Assembly: GCF_016406085.1 (NCBI RefSeq)
Contig: NZ_JAEHFJ010000012.1
Location: forward strand, 81,267-145,266
DNA from: Aureibaculum flavum
GTDB taxonomy: Bacteria > Bacteroidota > Bacteroidia > Flavobacteriales > Flavobacteriaceae
Direction: 5' to 3'
Length of the DNA: 64,000 nt
Shown: piece after piece, positions 8,952 through 17,207 of the stretch
Position numbering within the stretch: the first letter of the stretch is position 1
Layout: each line of letters begins with the position of its first letter
The notes under the pieces: model-generated
Told to the model about the DNA's origin: nothing
Seen by the model: only the letters and a program-made list of their open reading frames with translations
Databases searched by the model: none
Translations under genes and position numbers: made by a program

Positions 8952-9527
8952 ATGATGAAAAGAATTGTTATTTTGGCCTCAGGCTCCGGAACCAATGCCG
9001 AGAATATTATCAAGTATTTTCAAAAAAGTAATGTTATTGCGATAACACAAGTGCTGTCAAACAAGAAGGATGCCAAAGTTTTGGAAAGGGCTAAAAGATT
9101 GAATGTCAGTAATTTTAGTTTCGACAGGGATGACTTTTTTAGATCTGAGAAAGTTTTAGATATTTTAAAAAAGGAAGCGGACTATATTGTTTTGGCAGGT
9201 TTTTTATGGAAAATTCCTGAAAATATTATTGAAACTTTCTCTGATAAAATCATAAATATTCACCCTGCATTATTACCAAAATATGGAGGCAAAGGAATGT
9301 ATGGAGAAAATGTACATAAAGCAGTTGTTTTGAATAAAGAACAAGAAACGGGTATCACTATTCATTTGGTAAATGAGAATTATGATGAAGGTGCCATTAT
9401 TTTTCAGGCAAAAGTAGCAGTTGCTAAAGATGATACCTCTGATGATGTTGCTAAAAAAATACATGAATTAGAATATGAGCATTTTCCTAGGGTAATTGAG
9501 GAGGTTATCCTAAAGGATAAAGTTTGA
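8952..9527 (+). CDS. purN: Phosphoribosylglycinamide formyltransferase
   Basis: This enzyme transfers a formyl group from 10-formyl-tetrahydrofolate to GAR in purine synthesis. It shows the N-terminal GSGTN phosphate-binding loop, the catalytic Asn and His in NIHPALLPKYGG, and the catalytic Asp in ENYDEGAIIFQ. The 191-residue length is normal. The frame extends upstream to 8907, but that adds a hydrophobic stretch absent from the family, so a start at 8952 or the adjacent ATG at 8955 is chosen. It is divergent from acpP and upstream of rnhA. Confidence 0.95.
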   Translation: MMKRIVILASGSGTNAENIIKYFQKSNVIAITQVLSNKKDAKVLERAKRLNVSNFSFDRDDFFRSEKVLDILKKEADYIVLAGFLWKIPENIIETFSDKIINIHPALLPKYGGKGMYGENVHKAVVLNKEQETGITIHLVNENYDEGAIIFQAKVAVAKDDTSDDVAKKIHELEYEHFPRVIEEVILKDKV

Positions 9528-9559
9528 TTCGTTGATTGACTATTAAAATTAAACGTCTC

Positions 9560-9684
9560 TTCGAGTGCCACGCTTTTAGCGTGGTGTATCGAGAAGTGCA
9601 GTGTAAAAAATGTTCTCGATATCCCGAAGCATCGGGACGTAAACTTTTTAGGAAGCGATAAAGTAAGCAATAGCATCACTCGAA
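9560..9684. repeat. Nested-palindrome intergenic element between purN and rnhA
   Basis: Four inverted-repeat pairs lie within 125 bp. Outer arms TTCGAGTG (9560-9567) and CACTCGAA (9677-9684) enclose hairpin CCACGC/GCGTGG (9568-9584), arms TATCGAGAA (9587-9595) and TTCTCGATA (9613-9621), and hairpin TCCCGA/TCGGGA (9622-9637). It resembles the dispersed palindromic intergenic repeats I know from Flavobacteriaceae, which contain CGAGTG and ATCGAGAA motifs. It may fold as a cruciform or act as a terminator. Confidence 0.65.
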
Positions 9685-9728
9685 CTGACGAAAAGGAATT
9701 AATTGTAACTATCAATTTAATTTTAAAA

Positions 9729-10370
9729 ATGGCAAAAAAGAAATTTTACGTAGTCTGGAAAGGAAAGAAAACAGGCGTTTTCACTTCTTGGAATACGTGT
9801 AAAAAACAGATTGACGGTTTTGCTGGAGCTCAATATAAATCTTTTGCCTCTAAAGAAGCGGCAGAAAAAGCCATAAAAGGAAGTTACGAAGACTATAAAG
9901 GGAAGGATACGAAAAAAGTAATACTTTCAGCAGCGGAATTAAAACAAATTGGGAAGCCAATTGTGCCATCTATCTCAGTAGATGCAGCTTGTAGTGGAAA
10001 TCCCGGAAAAATGGAGTATAGAGGTGTTGAAACTCATTCTAAATCACAATTATTCATTCAAGGCCCTTTTGAAAAAGGCACAAACAATATTGGTGAATTT
10101 TTAGCTTTGGTTCATGGATTAGGTTATTTAAAGCAAAAAAAGATTGATTTACCGCTATATTCAGATTCTAGAATAGCCATGAGTTGGGTTAAAAAAGGAC
10201 AATGCCGCACCAATTTACAAATTACGAATGAAAATAGACCGTTGTTCGATATGATTAAACGAGCTGAAAAGTGGTTAAAAGAGAATCCTGATTACTATCG
10301 AAAAGCTACTATTCTAAAATGGGAAACTAAAGCGTGGGGTGAAATTCCTGCGGATTTTGGAAGGAAGTAG
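9729..10370 (+). CDS. rnhA: Ribonuclease H with N-terminal viroplasmin domain
   Basis: This enzyme cleaves the RNA strand of RNA-DNA hybrids. Residues 4-48 form a viroplasmin-like hybrid-binding domain (FYVVWKGKKTGVFTSWNTCK). Residues 78-213 form the RNase H fold with acidic catalytic residues Asp85 (SVDAACSGN), Glu123 (GEFLAL), Asp146 (YSDSR) and Asp209 (PADFG). The domain order matches the usual Bacteroidota RNase HI. Its stop codon directly abuts the stop codon of the convergent receptor gene, so there is no spacer between the two genes. Confidence 0.93.
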   Translation: MAKKKFYVVWKGKKTGVFTSWNTCKKQIDGFAGAQYKSFASKEAAEKAIKGSYEDYKGKDTKKVILSAAELKQIGKPIVPSISVDAACSGNPGKMEYRGVETHSKSQLFIQGPFEKGTNNIGEFLALVHGLGYLKQKKIDLPLYSDSRIAMSWVKKGQCRTNLQITNENRPLFDMIKRAEKWLKENPDYYRKATILKWETKAWGEIPADFGRK

Positions 10371-13049
10371 TTACAATTTATAAGTAATCGAAAACATCCA
10401 AATTCTAGGTAAAATATAGGTTCTTTGGTCTGAAATGATATATTCAGAGAATGAATTTTCATTTTTAAAATTTGCTCCTAAAATATTTGTGCCACTTACT
10501 TTAAAACCCCAAGCACTATCTTCTTTTTGATAGAATAAAGATGCATTGGCAATTTCATAGTTGTTTTTTTGGTTATTATTATCTCGATACGTATTACTGG
10601 AATAATCTGCCATTAGAATAAATCCGTTTAAAAAATCGTATTCAAAATTAATATATGGGTTTTCATTTGTAAATTTTGAAGATAAATTTTCGGAAGAAAA
10701 ATTACTATAATTTTTCTTAAACCCAACTTCTATGTTTGGCCATTCTTTAAAATTGGTAGCCAATTCCAAACCAAAACCAGTGGAGTTCGATTTATTTTTA
10801 GACAATGTTCCATTAACTTCCTGAAAATAATCCGATAATGTTAAATTTCCATTCACTTTTGTAATAATTTTGCCGAATGTTTTTCTAATATTTCCCCTGA
10901 ACATCCATCTAGTTTCTGGGTTATCTGTTAAAAAAGGCATACTAAATCTGTCAATACCTTGTAATTGTACTTGACTCCTTATACTTTTAACTTTTTTGTT
11001 ATAAGAGGCACTACCGCTCATTGCGATACCACGATACATGCTGAATTTCGTATATAATAATCTTGCAGAATGGTAGATTTCATTTTCTAACTGTTCATTA
11101 CCACGAGTTACCGCATTATAGCCAAGTAATTGAAATTTATTGGCAAATTTTGGGGCATCAGAAAATCTACTTTTTAAGTTGTAATTGAATCTTAATTTTT
11201 CTGAGCTATTAATTTCTACATTTGTTAAAAAATCAGGTAAAACAACCCACTTATTTTTATGGGTTTGTGTGGCTTGATTTGCTTTCCAGTTGTAATTATG
11301 AGCTGAAGCTCCATATTTTACCTCAACAATACCAACTTTAAACTTGTGTTGCATTGCTAAATAAAAGTCGTTAATTCTATAATTTAAATCATTACCAAAG
11401 TCAGCAGTATTAAAGTTGTTAATTGAACCATTAGTTAATACTTGGTATTCATCTGTAATATATTTTTCATCTAGTGTGTTATTACCCAGCGTTGTATAAA
11501 TATGGTTGCTTCTATTCAATACCCAATAATGTTTAAACAGTACGTTAAGGTTGTGTAGTTTTAAACTTTTTATTTGATTGATATTATATTCATTATCATT
11601 TTGTAAAGGTATCAACCCTTGTAAAATGGGCTGGTTTGTTAGCCAGTTGGTATTCGGATTACTTTTATCATATTGATAATTCACCGTCAAAGAAGTGGTA
11701 TGTTTTCTTGACAGTTTTTTATGCCATTCCGCATTTTGCTTTACCGTAATGGTGTTGTCTTCTGTGGTTGAATTTAAATTTGTGGTTATTGTCGGTGAAA
11801 TAGAAGAAATACCATCAAAATCTGAATTATTAGAAGATTTAAAAAAACCCGAATACGAAACATCATCGTTATCACCCGGTGCGTAGTCCAACGAAAGTTT
11901 TCCTAAAAAAAATGAATTATCGGTACTTCCGTTTACAATTTTACTTTCAAGGGTCTCTTCATTTTGGCTCAGGTATCGATTTTCGGTTTCAACTTGTGTT
12001 TCATTTTGAGTATTGGAGTAAATACTATAACCTGAAACATCCCAATTGTTATTGATTTCTTGGCTAATATTTACTGCACCAAATTTATTGATACCGCTTT
12101 TAAAATCTTGGTTGCCCAAAAAACCTGAAAAGGCATTGTTTGAGAGCTGAAAATAAGAACTGGGATCGCTCAGCATTTTACCGATACCACCCTCGAACTC
12201 CAAATAATCTTTTATGGTAAAGGATTTTACACCAATATCATTGATATCACCAATAAAATTTACGTTGGTCTTTGGGCTATAATAGAAAATATTGGGATGC
12301 ACCAAATAATGCTTGTCCGTTCCCGCCCCCGTTTCAATATCGCCAAAGGTAAAGCGTTTTTTGTCTTTTTTCAGTTTAATGTTCATTGCCATTTGGTCAC
12401 TGTCCGATAGCCCCTTTAACATGATCACTTCCGTATAATTGTCAATGACTTCAACCCCATCAACGGCATCTGCGGGTATGTTTTCTACCCCTAATTTTGT
12501 ACCGCCTCCAAAAAAAGGTTTATTGTCCACCAACAATTTGTTTACTTTTTTGCCCATTACCGTTACACCACCGTTTCTGTCTACTTCTACCCCAGGTAAT
12601 TTTTTAAGTACTTGTTTTAACTTTCTTTCCGTACCTGTTGTAAAGGCATCCGTGTTATAAGTGATAGTATCTTCTTTAACGCGAACAGGAACCTCTTGAA
12701 TAATAATTACTTCATCCAATTTATTTGTAGATGGTTTCAGCGGAATATTTTTTATAATATTCTCTGTCAGTTTCACTTCAAAACTAACCTGCTGGAAGCC
12801 CAAATAACTAACGGTAACTTTATAGTTTTCTTTTGCCTGAAGCACCAACTTATACCTGCCTTTTTCATCTGTAATTGCAAATACCATCTCTATATTGTCT
12901 GATAATGGTTTGGCAATTATATTCGTATAAGGTAAAGGTTTTCTTAAGGTATCGGTAACTAAACCATTTATTGTTTGACCAAAGAAATCAGAAAAGGATA
13001 AGATAAAAATGAAAATAAATGCCTTTTGTATACTTATTTTTAAGTACAT
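10371..13049 (-). CDS. Outer-membrane beta-barrel receptor with carboxypeptidase-like N-terminal domain
   Basis: The 892-residue protein has a signal peptide ending ...SDFFG before Gln, which fits the Bacteroidota rule that Gln follows the cleavage site. Next come a carboxypeptidase-regulatory-like domain (about residues 26-107), a TonB-plug-like domain (about 120-230, with LKKLPGVEVDRNGGVTVMG) and a long outer-membrane beta-barrel ending in an aromatic-rich strand (WMFSITYKL). It belongs to the TonB-dependent-receptor-like group with an OMP_b-brl_3-type barrel. It is the last gene of a three-gene unit after a small secreted protein and a GLPGLI protein. The ligand is unknown; import or export of the small peptide partner is one possibility. 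Confidence 0.85.
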   Translation of the reverse strand: MYLKISIQKAFIFIFILSFSDFFGQTINGLVTDTLRKPLPYTNIIAKPLSDNIEMVFAITDEKGRYKLVLQAKENYKVTVSYLGFQQVSFEVKLTENIIKNIPLKPSTNKLDEVIIIQEVPVRVKEDTITYNTDAFTTGTERKLKQVLKKLPGVEVDRNGGVTVMGKKVNKLLVDNKPFFGGGTKLGVENIPADAVDGVEVIDNYTEVIMLKGLSDSDQMAMNIKLKKDKKRFTFGDIETGAGTDKHYLVHPNIFYYSPKTNVNFIGDINDIGVKSFTIKDYLEFEGGIGKMLSDPSSYFQLSNNAFSGFLGNQDFKSGINKFGAVNISQEINNNWDVSGYSIYSNTQNETQVETENRYLSQNEETLESKIVNGSTDNSFFLGKLSLDYAPGDNDDVSYSGFFKSSNNSDFDGISSISPTITTNLNSTTEDNTITVKQNAEWHKKLSRKHTTSLTVNYQYDKSNPNTNWLTNQPILQGLIPLQNDNEYNINQIKSLKLHNLNVLFKHYWVLNRSNHIYTTLGNNTLDEKYITDEYQVLTNGSINNFNTADFGNDLNYRINDFYLAMQHKFKVGIVEVKYGASAHNYNWKANQATQTHKNKWVVLPDFLTNVEINSSEKLRFNYNLKSRFSDAPKFANKFQLLGYNAVTRGNEQLENEIYHSARLLYTKFSMYRGIAMSGSASYNKKVKSIRSQVQLQGIDRFSMPFLTDNPETRWMFRGNIRKTFGKIITKVNGNLTLSDYFQEVNGTLSKNKSNSTGFGLELATNFKEWPNIEVGFKKNYSNFSSENLSSKFTNENPYINFEYDFLNGFILMADYSSNTYRDNNNQKNNYEIANASLFYQKEDSAWGFKVSGTNILGANFKNENSFSEYIISDQRTYILPRIWMFSITYKL

Positions 13050-13168
13050 AGAACCGTTTGAAATTAATGTATTAAGTTATAATCGTTTTTCTATTTTAAA
13101 CATCTTTTATTTATAATACTTTGAATTCGCAGCCAACATTACGAACCTCTCGTATGTTCCTCAACTTA

Positions 13169-13915
13169 TTAATTTTTATTAGAATCAATAAATTGACTTT
13201 TAAATGTACCTTCAGTTTTTTTAGTATACTCCTCTTCTGTTAATTCTGTTCCTTTTTTATGTCCCTCAATCGTAATTTCTTTTTTTGAGTTTAACTCGAT
13301 TTTATCAACAAAATAAGTTCTATTTGGACCTTCATTTAATTCTAAAACTAATCCAGGTAAACCTACATAATTTTTAGGCCCTAGAGGGATAGGAATTTTT
13401 GGAGCATACCAAGCGATTACATCCAAGTTGATTATCTTTCCTTTTCTATTTTTAAACGTTTTTATTGAAACTGCCTTATAGCATAGATAATCATTTATCA
13501 TTTTTGTTTCATTGATAAGCTTCCATGTAATATCATTAAATTTAGATGAAATATTAAATAGATTTCCATCAAAATCTTGCTCCCTTATAATTTTTTGTTC
13601 TGCTATGTCATAATAATATGTGCTAGTTAAACGCGTTAGTATTTTTGAAATTTGACGTATCATTTCCCTTTTACCATCCATCTCCATAACTTCTTCTTCT
13701 TTAAAAATGGCTTTGTTATTGTTCACCAACAATTGCATATTTATATTATCAACTTCCTGTAAAATCAATTTGTCTCTTTTCGTCGTTTTTATGTCAATAT
13801 GTTTATTAGCAATAAGTCTTGTTTTATAATTAATTTTTGCTTGACTATTTATTTGTGCAAAACCATTAACCTGAAAAGTTGAAATCAGGATAATTAGTAC
13901 ATATATTTTTTTCAT
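13169..13915 (-). CDS. GLPGLI family secreted protein
   Basis: This 248-residue protein has a signal peptide cleaved before Gln21 (VNGFA-QINSQ). The signature GLPGLV is at residues 185-190, and the surrounding YVGLPGLVLELNEG fits the Bacteroidota GLPGLI family (TIGR01200), whose function is unknown. The protein is probably periplasmic or surface-exposed. GLPGLI genes often sit next to beta-barrel receptors, as here: the receptor follows 119 bp downstream and a small secreted protein precedes it by 80 bp. Confidence 0.9.
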   Translation of the reverse strand: MKKIYVLIILISTFQVNGFAQINSQAKINYKTRLIANKHIDIKTTKRDKLILQEVDNINMQLLVNNNKAIFKEEEVMEMDGKREMIRQISKILTRLTSTYYYDIAEQKIIREQDFDGNLFNISSKFNDITWKLINETKMINDYLCYKAVSIKTFKNRKGKIINLDVIAWYAPKIPIPLGPKNYVGLPGLVLELNEGPNRTYFVDKIELNSKKEITIEGHKKGTELTEEEYTKKTEGTFKSQFIDSNKN

Positions 13916-13995
13916 GATTTTTAAGTAGTTTAAAGAACATTTAGATAATAAATTACAGGAAATACTATCTAAATGCTCACAAATTATTTATTCTT

Positions 13996-14289
13996 TTATT
14001 CAGCCCATCCTCGCCAACACCAATAATAATACCAGTTCATTAGAGAGGCACCATTTCCATCATCTATATCTCCATACTTAAGCTCATCTGCTTCTAACTT
14101 TTTAATTGCATAATCAAAGCAATCTGTATAGGTTATCTCAACATAAAAAAGCTCATCAGGTTTTTCAATTTCATTTTCTACTAATGAGATGTCTATGGAA
14201 AAAGAATCACTAATTGATTCAATCTCATTTCCTGCAAAAGCAAAAGAAACTGTTAATAATAATGCGAATGTCAATACTACTTTTTTCAT
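13996..14289 (-). CDS. Small secreted protein with aromatic, Cys-containing C-terminus
   Basis: This 97-residue protein has a clear Sec signal peptide (MKKVVLTFALLLTVSFAFA). The mature part is acidic, contains two Cys residues and ends in NWYYYWCWRGWAE, a striking Trp/Tyr cluster. One Cys lies in YTDCFDYAIKKL and the other in the tail, so a disulfide is possible. It is the first gene before the GLPGLI and receptor genes, which suggests a functional unit. I do not recognise the family. It could be a small structural protein, a ligand of the receptor or a precursor peptide. Confidence 0.7.
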   Translation of the reverse strand: MKKVVLTFALLLTVSFAFAGNEIESISDSFSIDISLVENEIEKPDELFYVEITYTDCFDYAIKKLEADELKYGDIDDGNGASLMNWYYYWCWRGWAE

Positions 14290-14395
14290 CTTAATTAAAT
14301 TTTAAGATTAATACTGAAATTTCATTTGAAAACCTTTCCTCCTTTTCTTCAAAAGAGAGTCGTAATTTTAAAGGCATTTTCTGTACAAAAAATGG

Positions 14396-14403
14396 TATCT
14401 TTG
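14396..14403 (+). promoter_or_regulatory. -7 box of the candidate small RNA
   Basis: TATCTTTG is a perfect match to the Bacteroidota -7 consensus TAnnTTTG. It lies 5 bp upstream of the first base of the closing stem of the RNA. No clear -33 TTG is seen. Confidence 0.55.
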
Positions 14404-14406
14404 CAC

Positions 14407-14502
14407 TTCCTCCAGTGGGGCTAGTTAACTTACATAGGCAACTGGTTTTAAATTAAACATTTCGAACTGTTATTTTATTTACCTCAACTGGAGGTTTTTT
14501 TT
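14407..14502 (+). ncRNA. Candidate free-standing small RNA with terminator
   Basis: A perfect -7 box is followed by a roughly 90-nt sequence with no open frame. Its ends pair: CCTCCAGT (14409-14416) with ACTGGAGG (14487-14494), and the stem can extend through GGGG/CCTC with a bulged A. A run of eight T residues follows at once, so the closing stem doubles as a terminator. No plus-strand gene lies downstream, so it is not a leader. It could be a 6S-like or another flavobacterial RNA, but I cannot assign it to a family. Confidence 0.5.
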
Positions 14503-14774
14503 ATTCTTCTACGATTCTGTATTTTTCTTAAAACACAGTCTTATTTGTTAGGTTAGAAGATTAGTTATGTGCAAGTTAATTTTTTTTTTTTTCTAAAATG
14601 TAGAGAAAAACCGCAATATTTCTGAAATAAAACCGCAAATAATTACGGTCTAAACCGTAAAAAGTATGGATTTTTGTAAGTAGAGTAGAATTGTAAATGT
14701 AGAAAATTGGCAAATTGGAAATCATTTGCCAATTTAGTTTTCCTTCGGGTGTTCTTATATTTAGTGGATTAATT
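14503..14774. other. Intergenic region downstream of sufS
   Basis: Apart from the sufS terminator hairpin, this stretch is AT-rich with a long T-run (14579-14592). It contains no supported gene. Confidence 0.5.
14704..14735 (-). terminator. Terminator hairpin of sufS
   Basis: Perfect 12-bp arms AAATTGGCAAAT and ATTTGCCAATTT are separated by 8 nt, 40 bp after the sufS stop codon. On the minus strand the downstream sequence is TCTAC, so T-richness comes mainly from the distal arm. Confidence 0.6.
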
Positions 14775-15995
14775 TTAACTCAACATCCCTTTAGCTCTAA
14801 TAACCGCCTGAACTAATTTATCAACTTCCTCTTTGGTATTGTAAAAAGCAAATGAAGCACGTACAGTTCCTGGAATTTTGAAGAAATCCATAATTGGTTG
14901 TGCACAGTGATGTCCAGTTCGTACAGCTATACCCAATTTATCCACAATGGAGCCAATGTCATAAGGGTGTAGCCCTTCAATATTAAAAGAAATGACTGAG
15001 GTTTTAGCTCCTGAAACATCGGGGCCATAAATTTTTAAACCGTCAATTTCTAATAATTTTTTAGTAGCATACTGAAGTAATTCATTTTCATAATTGGCAA
15101 TATTGTCAAAGCCAATCCTGTTCATATAATCAATGGCAACCCCAAAGGCTATACCACCACATATGTTAGGTGTACCTGCTTCAAATTTATGAGGCAAACC
15201 TGCATACGTAGTTTTTTCAAAAGAAACTTCAGCAATCATTTCGCCACCACCTTGGTAAGGAGGTAATTTATTTAGCCAGTCTTCTTTTCCGTATAAAAAT
15301 CCGGCACCTGTTGGTCCACACATTTTATGAGCCGATGCTACGTAAAAATCAACATCAAGAGCTTGTAAATCGGCTTTTACATGTGGGGTTGCTTGTGCTC
15401 CATCAATGAGAACTGCGGCACCCGCGTTGTGGGCCAAATCAATTATTTTTTTTATTGGGTTAATAGTTCCCAATGCATTAGAAATATGATTTACAAAAAC
15501 CAATTTGGTGTTGTCAGAAAGCAAATCTTCGTAAACATCCATCATCAATTCACCATTAGTATTCATCGGAATTACCTTTAAAATAGCTCCGGTACGTTCG
15601 CAAAGCATTTGCCAAGGCACAATATTAGAATGATGTTCTAATGCCGAAACAATAATCTCATCTCCTTTTTTTAATAAAGAAGAAAATCCATTTGCAACCA
15701 AATTAATTCCGTGTGTAGTACCCGAAGTAAAAATAATTTCATGAGCATGTTTGGCATTAAAATGATGCTGAATTTTCTGACGAGCTTTTTCGTATGCATC
15801 TGTAGCTTCTTGACTCAATGTATGTACGCCTCGGTGGATATTAGCATTATAATTACTGTAATAATCTACAATGGCATCAATTACTTGTTGAGGCGTTTGA
15901 GAAGTAGCGGCATTGTCTAAATATACCAACGGATAACCGTTAACTTTTCGTTTTAGTATCGGAAAATCAGCTCTTATTTTTTGAATATCAAACAT
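14775..15995 (-). CDS. sufS: Cysteine desulfurase, SufS type
   Basis: This PLP enzyme removes sulfur from cysteine for iron-sulfur cluster assembly. The PLP-binding lysine is Lys224 (ASAHKMCGPTG). The persulfide-forming Cys364 lies in RTGHHCAQP, typical of group II (SufS/CsdA) desulfurases. The 406-residue length is normal. It is separated by about 8.7 kb from the rest of the suf genes and has its own promoter at 16023-16030. A palindrome shared with the sufA promoter lies just upstream of the start codon. No sufE is visible nearby. Confidence 0.95.
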   Translation of the reverse strand: MFDIQKIRADFPILKRKVNGYPLVYLDNAATSQTPQQVIDAIVDYYSNYNANIHRGVHTLSQEATDAYEKARQKIQHHFNAKHAHEIIFTSGTTHGINLVANGFSSLLKKGDEIIVSALEHHSNIVPWQMLCERTGAILKVIPMNTNGELMMDVYEDLLSDNTKLVFVNHISNALGTINPIKKIIDLAHNAGAAVLIDGAQATPHVKADLQALDVDFYVASAHKMCGPTGAGFLYGKEDWLNKLPPYQGGGEMIAEVSFEKTTYAGLPHKFEAGTPNICGGIAFGVAIDYMNRIGFDNIANYENELLQYATKKLLEIDGLKIYGPDVSGAKTSVISFNIEGLHPYDIGSIVDKLGIAVRTGHHCAQPIMDFFKIPGTVRASFAFYNTKEEVDKLVQAVIRAKGMLS

Positions 15996-16003
15996 ATATC
16001 TTT

Positions 16004-16030
16004 TTTAGAATGATTCTAAATACAAAACTA
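16004..16030 (-). promoter_or_regulatory. sufS promoter with TAGA-N5-TCTA palindrome
   Basis: On the minus strand the -7 box TAGTTTTG (complement of 16023-16030) fits TAnnTTTG. Two bp downstream lies the palindrome TTTAGAA-TGA-TTCTAAA (16004-16020), which would cover the transcription start. A related site with the same TAGA-N5-TCTA core occurs at the sufA promoter, which suggests a common regulator. Confidence 0.6.
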
Positions 16031-16082
16031 CAAAATAGAAAATGCTTTTATTTGCTTTGGTCTATTAATTTTCAAGAAAAAA

Positions 16083-17207
16083 TTAGTTGGTTTTTTTATA
16101 ACTCCATACGGCCAATCCGTTCATAACAATAGCATAGAGAAGTGTTTTGGAGAGTTGTGGAATAATATCTACAAAACCAGAACCTTTTAACATTACCATA
16201 CGCATTACTTCTACAAAGTATTTAATAGGGTTAAATTCCGTAAGGTATTGAGCCCATTTTGGCATGCTTTCAATGGGTGTAAACAAACCACTCATTAAAA
16301 TAAAAATAACCATAAAAAACCATGCAATAAACATGGCCTGTTGTTGTGTATCTGTAAAGTTTGAAATGAATAAACCAATCCCTAAAACAACTAAAATATA
16401 AATGGAAGTGTAAAAATACATTAATGCCAAACTACCAACCATAGGAACATTAAAAACGATTTTTGAAATAATTAGTCCAACCGTTAACAAAGCCAAACCA
16501 ATAATCCAAAAAGGGAAAAGTTTACCAATTATAAACTGGCTTTTTTTTATGGGTGTGACATTAATTTGCTCTAATGTTCCAATTTCTTTTTCTCGAACAA
16601 TATTCATTCCCGAAAGAAAAAGTGTAATCATGGTAACCAACAATACCAAAATACCGGGAACCATAAAGGTTTTGTAATTTAAAGTTTTGTTATACCAAAA
16701 AGAAGGTATGGTTGTAATATTAACGGGTTGTATTTGAGATTTATCAGATACTTGCATTAAATCGATCATAAGTTTCTTATTGAAACTTTGAATGATCTGA
16801 GTTACATATACATTTTCTACACCAGCGGCCGCACCATCAATGGCATTTATAGTAACCCCTAAATTATTGAATTTTTCGTTTTGTAAATCGCGTTCAAAAT
16901 AAGAGGGAATTTCTAATAGCACATCAACATTACCTTTTTGCATGGACTCATTTGCTAATTTTTGTGATGGATAATTGGCAACCACATTAAAATAGGTAGA
17001 AGCATGAAATTTTTCAATTAAGGCTCGTGATGTTGAGCTGTGATCGTAATCAATATATCCAAATTTGATGTTTTTTACATCAAAAGTTGCAGCGTTGGCT
17101 AATATTAACAGTTGAATTAAAGGCATAACAAAAATAATAGGCAACATAGATTTGTTTCTAAAAATCTGTTTAAATTCTTTTTGTATGATATATCCTAATC
17201 GCTTCAT
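16083..17207 (-). CDS. ABC-2 type transporter permease (YbhR/YhhJ-like)
   Basis: This is the second of two permeases in the efflux operon. The 374-residue protein has an N-terminal membrane helix (about residues 22-40), a large extracytoplasmic domain, then five membrane helices in the C-terminal half ending before SYKKTN. This is the ABC2_membrane_3 layout. The conserved motif VREKEIGTLEQINVTPIKKSQFIIGK is present. It overlaps the upstream permease by one base and should form a heterodimer with it in the inner membrane. It is the last gene of the operon. Confidence 0.92.
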   Translation of the reverse strand: MKRLGYIIQKEFKQIFRNKSMLPIIFVMPLIQLLILANAATFDVKNIKFGYIDYDHSSTSRALIEKFHASTYFNVVANYPSQKLANESMQKGNVDVLLEIPSYFERDLQNEKFNNLGVTINAIDGAAAGVENVYVTQIIQSFNKKLMIDLMQVSDKSQIQPVNITTIPSFWYNKTLNYKTFMVPGILVLLVTMITLFLSGMNIVREKEIGTLEQINVTPIKKSQFIIGKLFPFWIIGLALLTVGLIISKIVFNVPMVGSLALMYFYTSIYILVVLGIGLFISNFTDTQQQAMFIAWFFMVIFILMSGLFTPIESMPKWAQYLTEFNPIKYFVEVMRMVMLKGSGFVDIIPQLSKTLLYAIVMNGLAVWSYKKTN

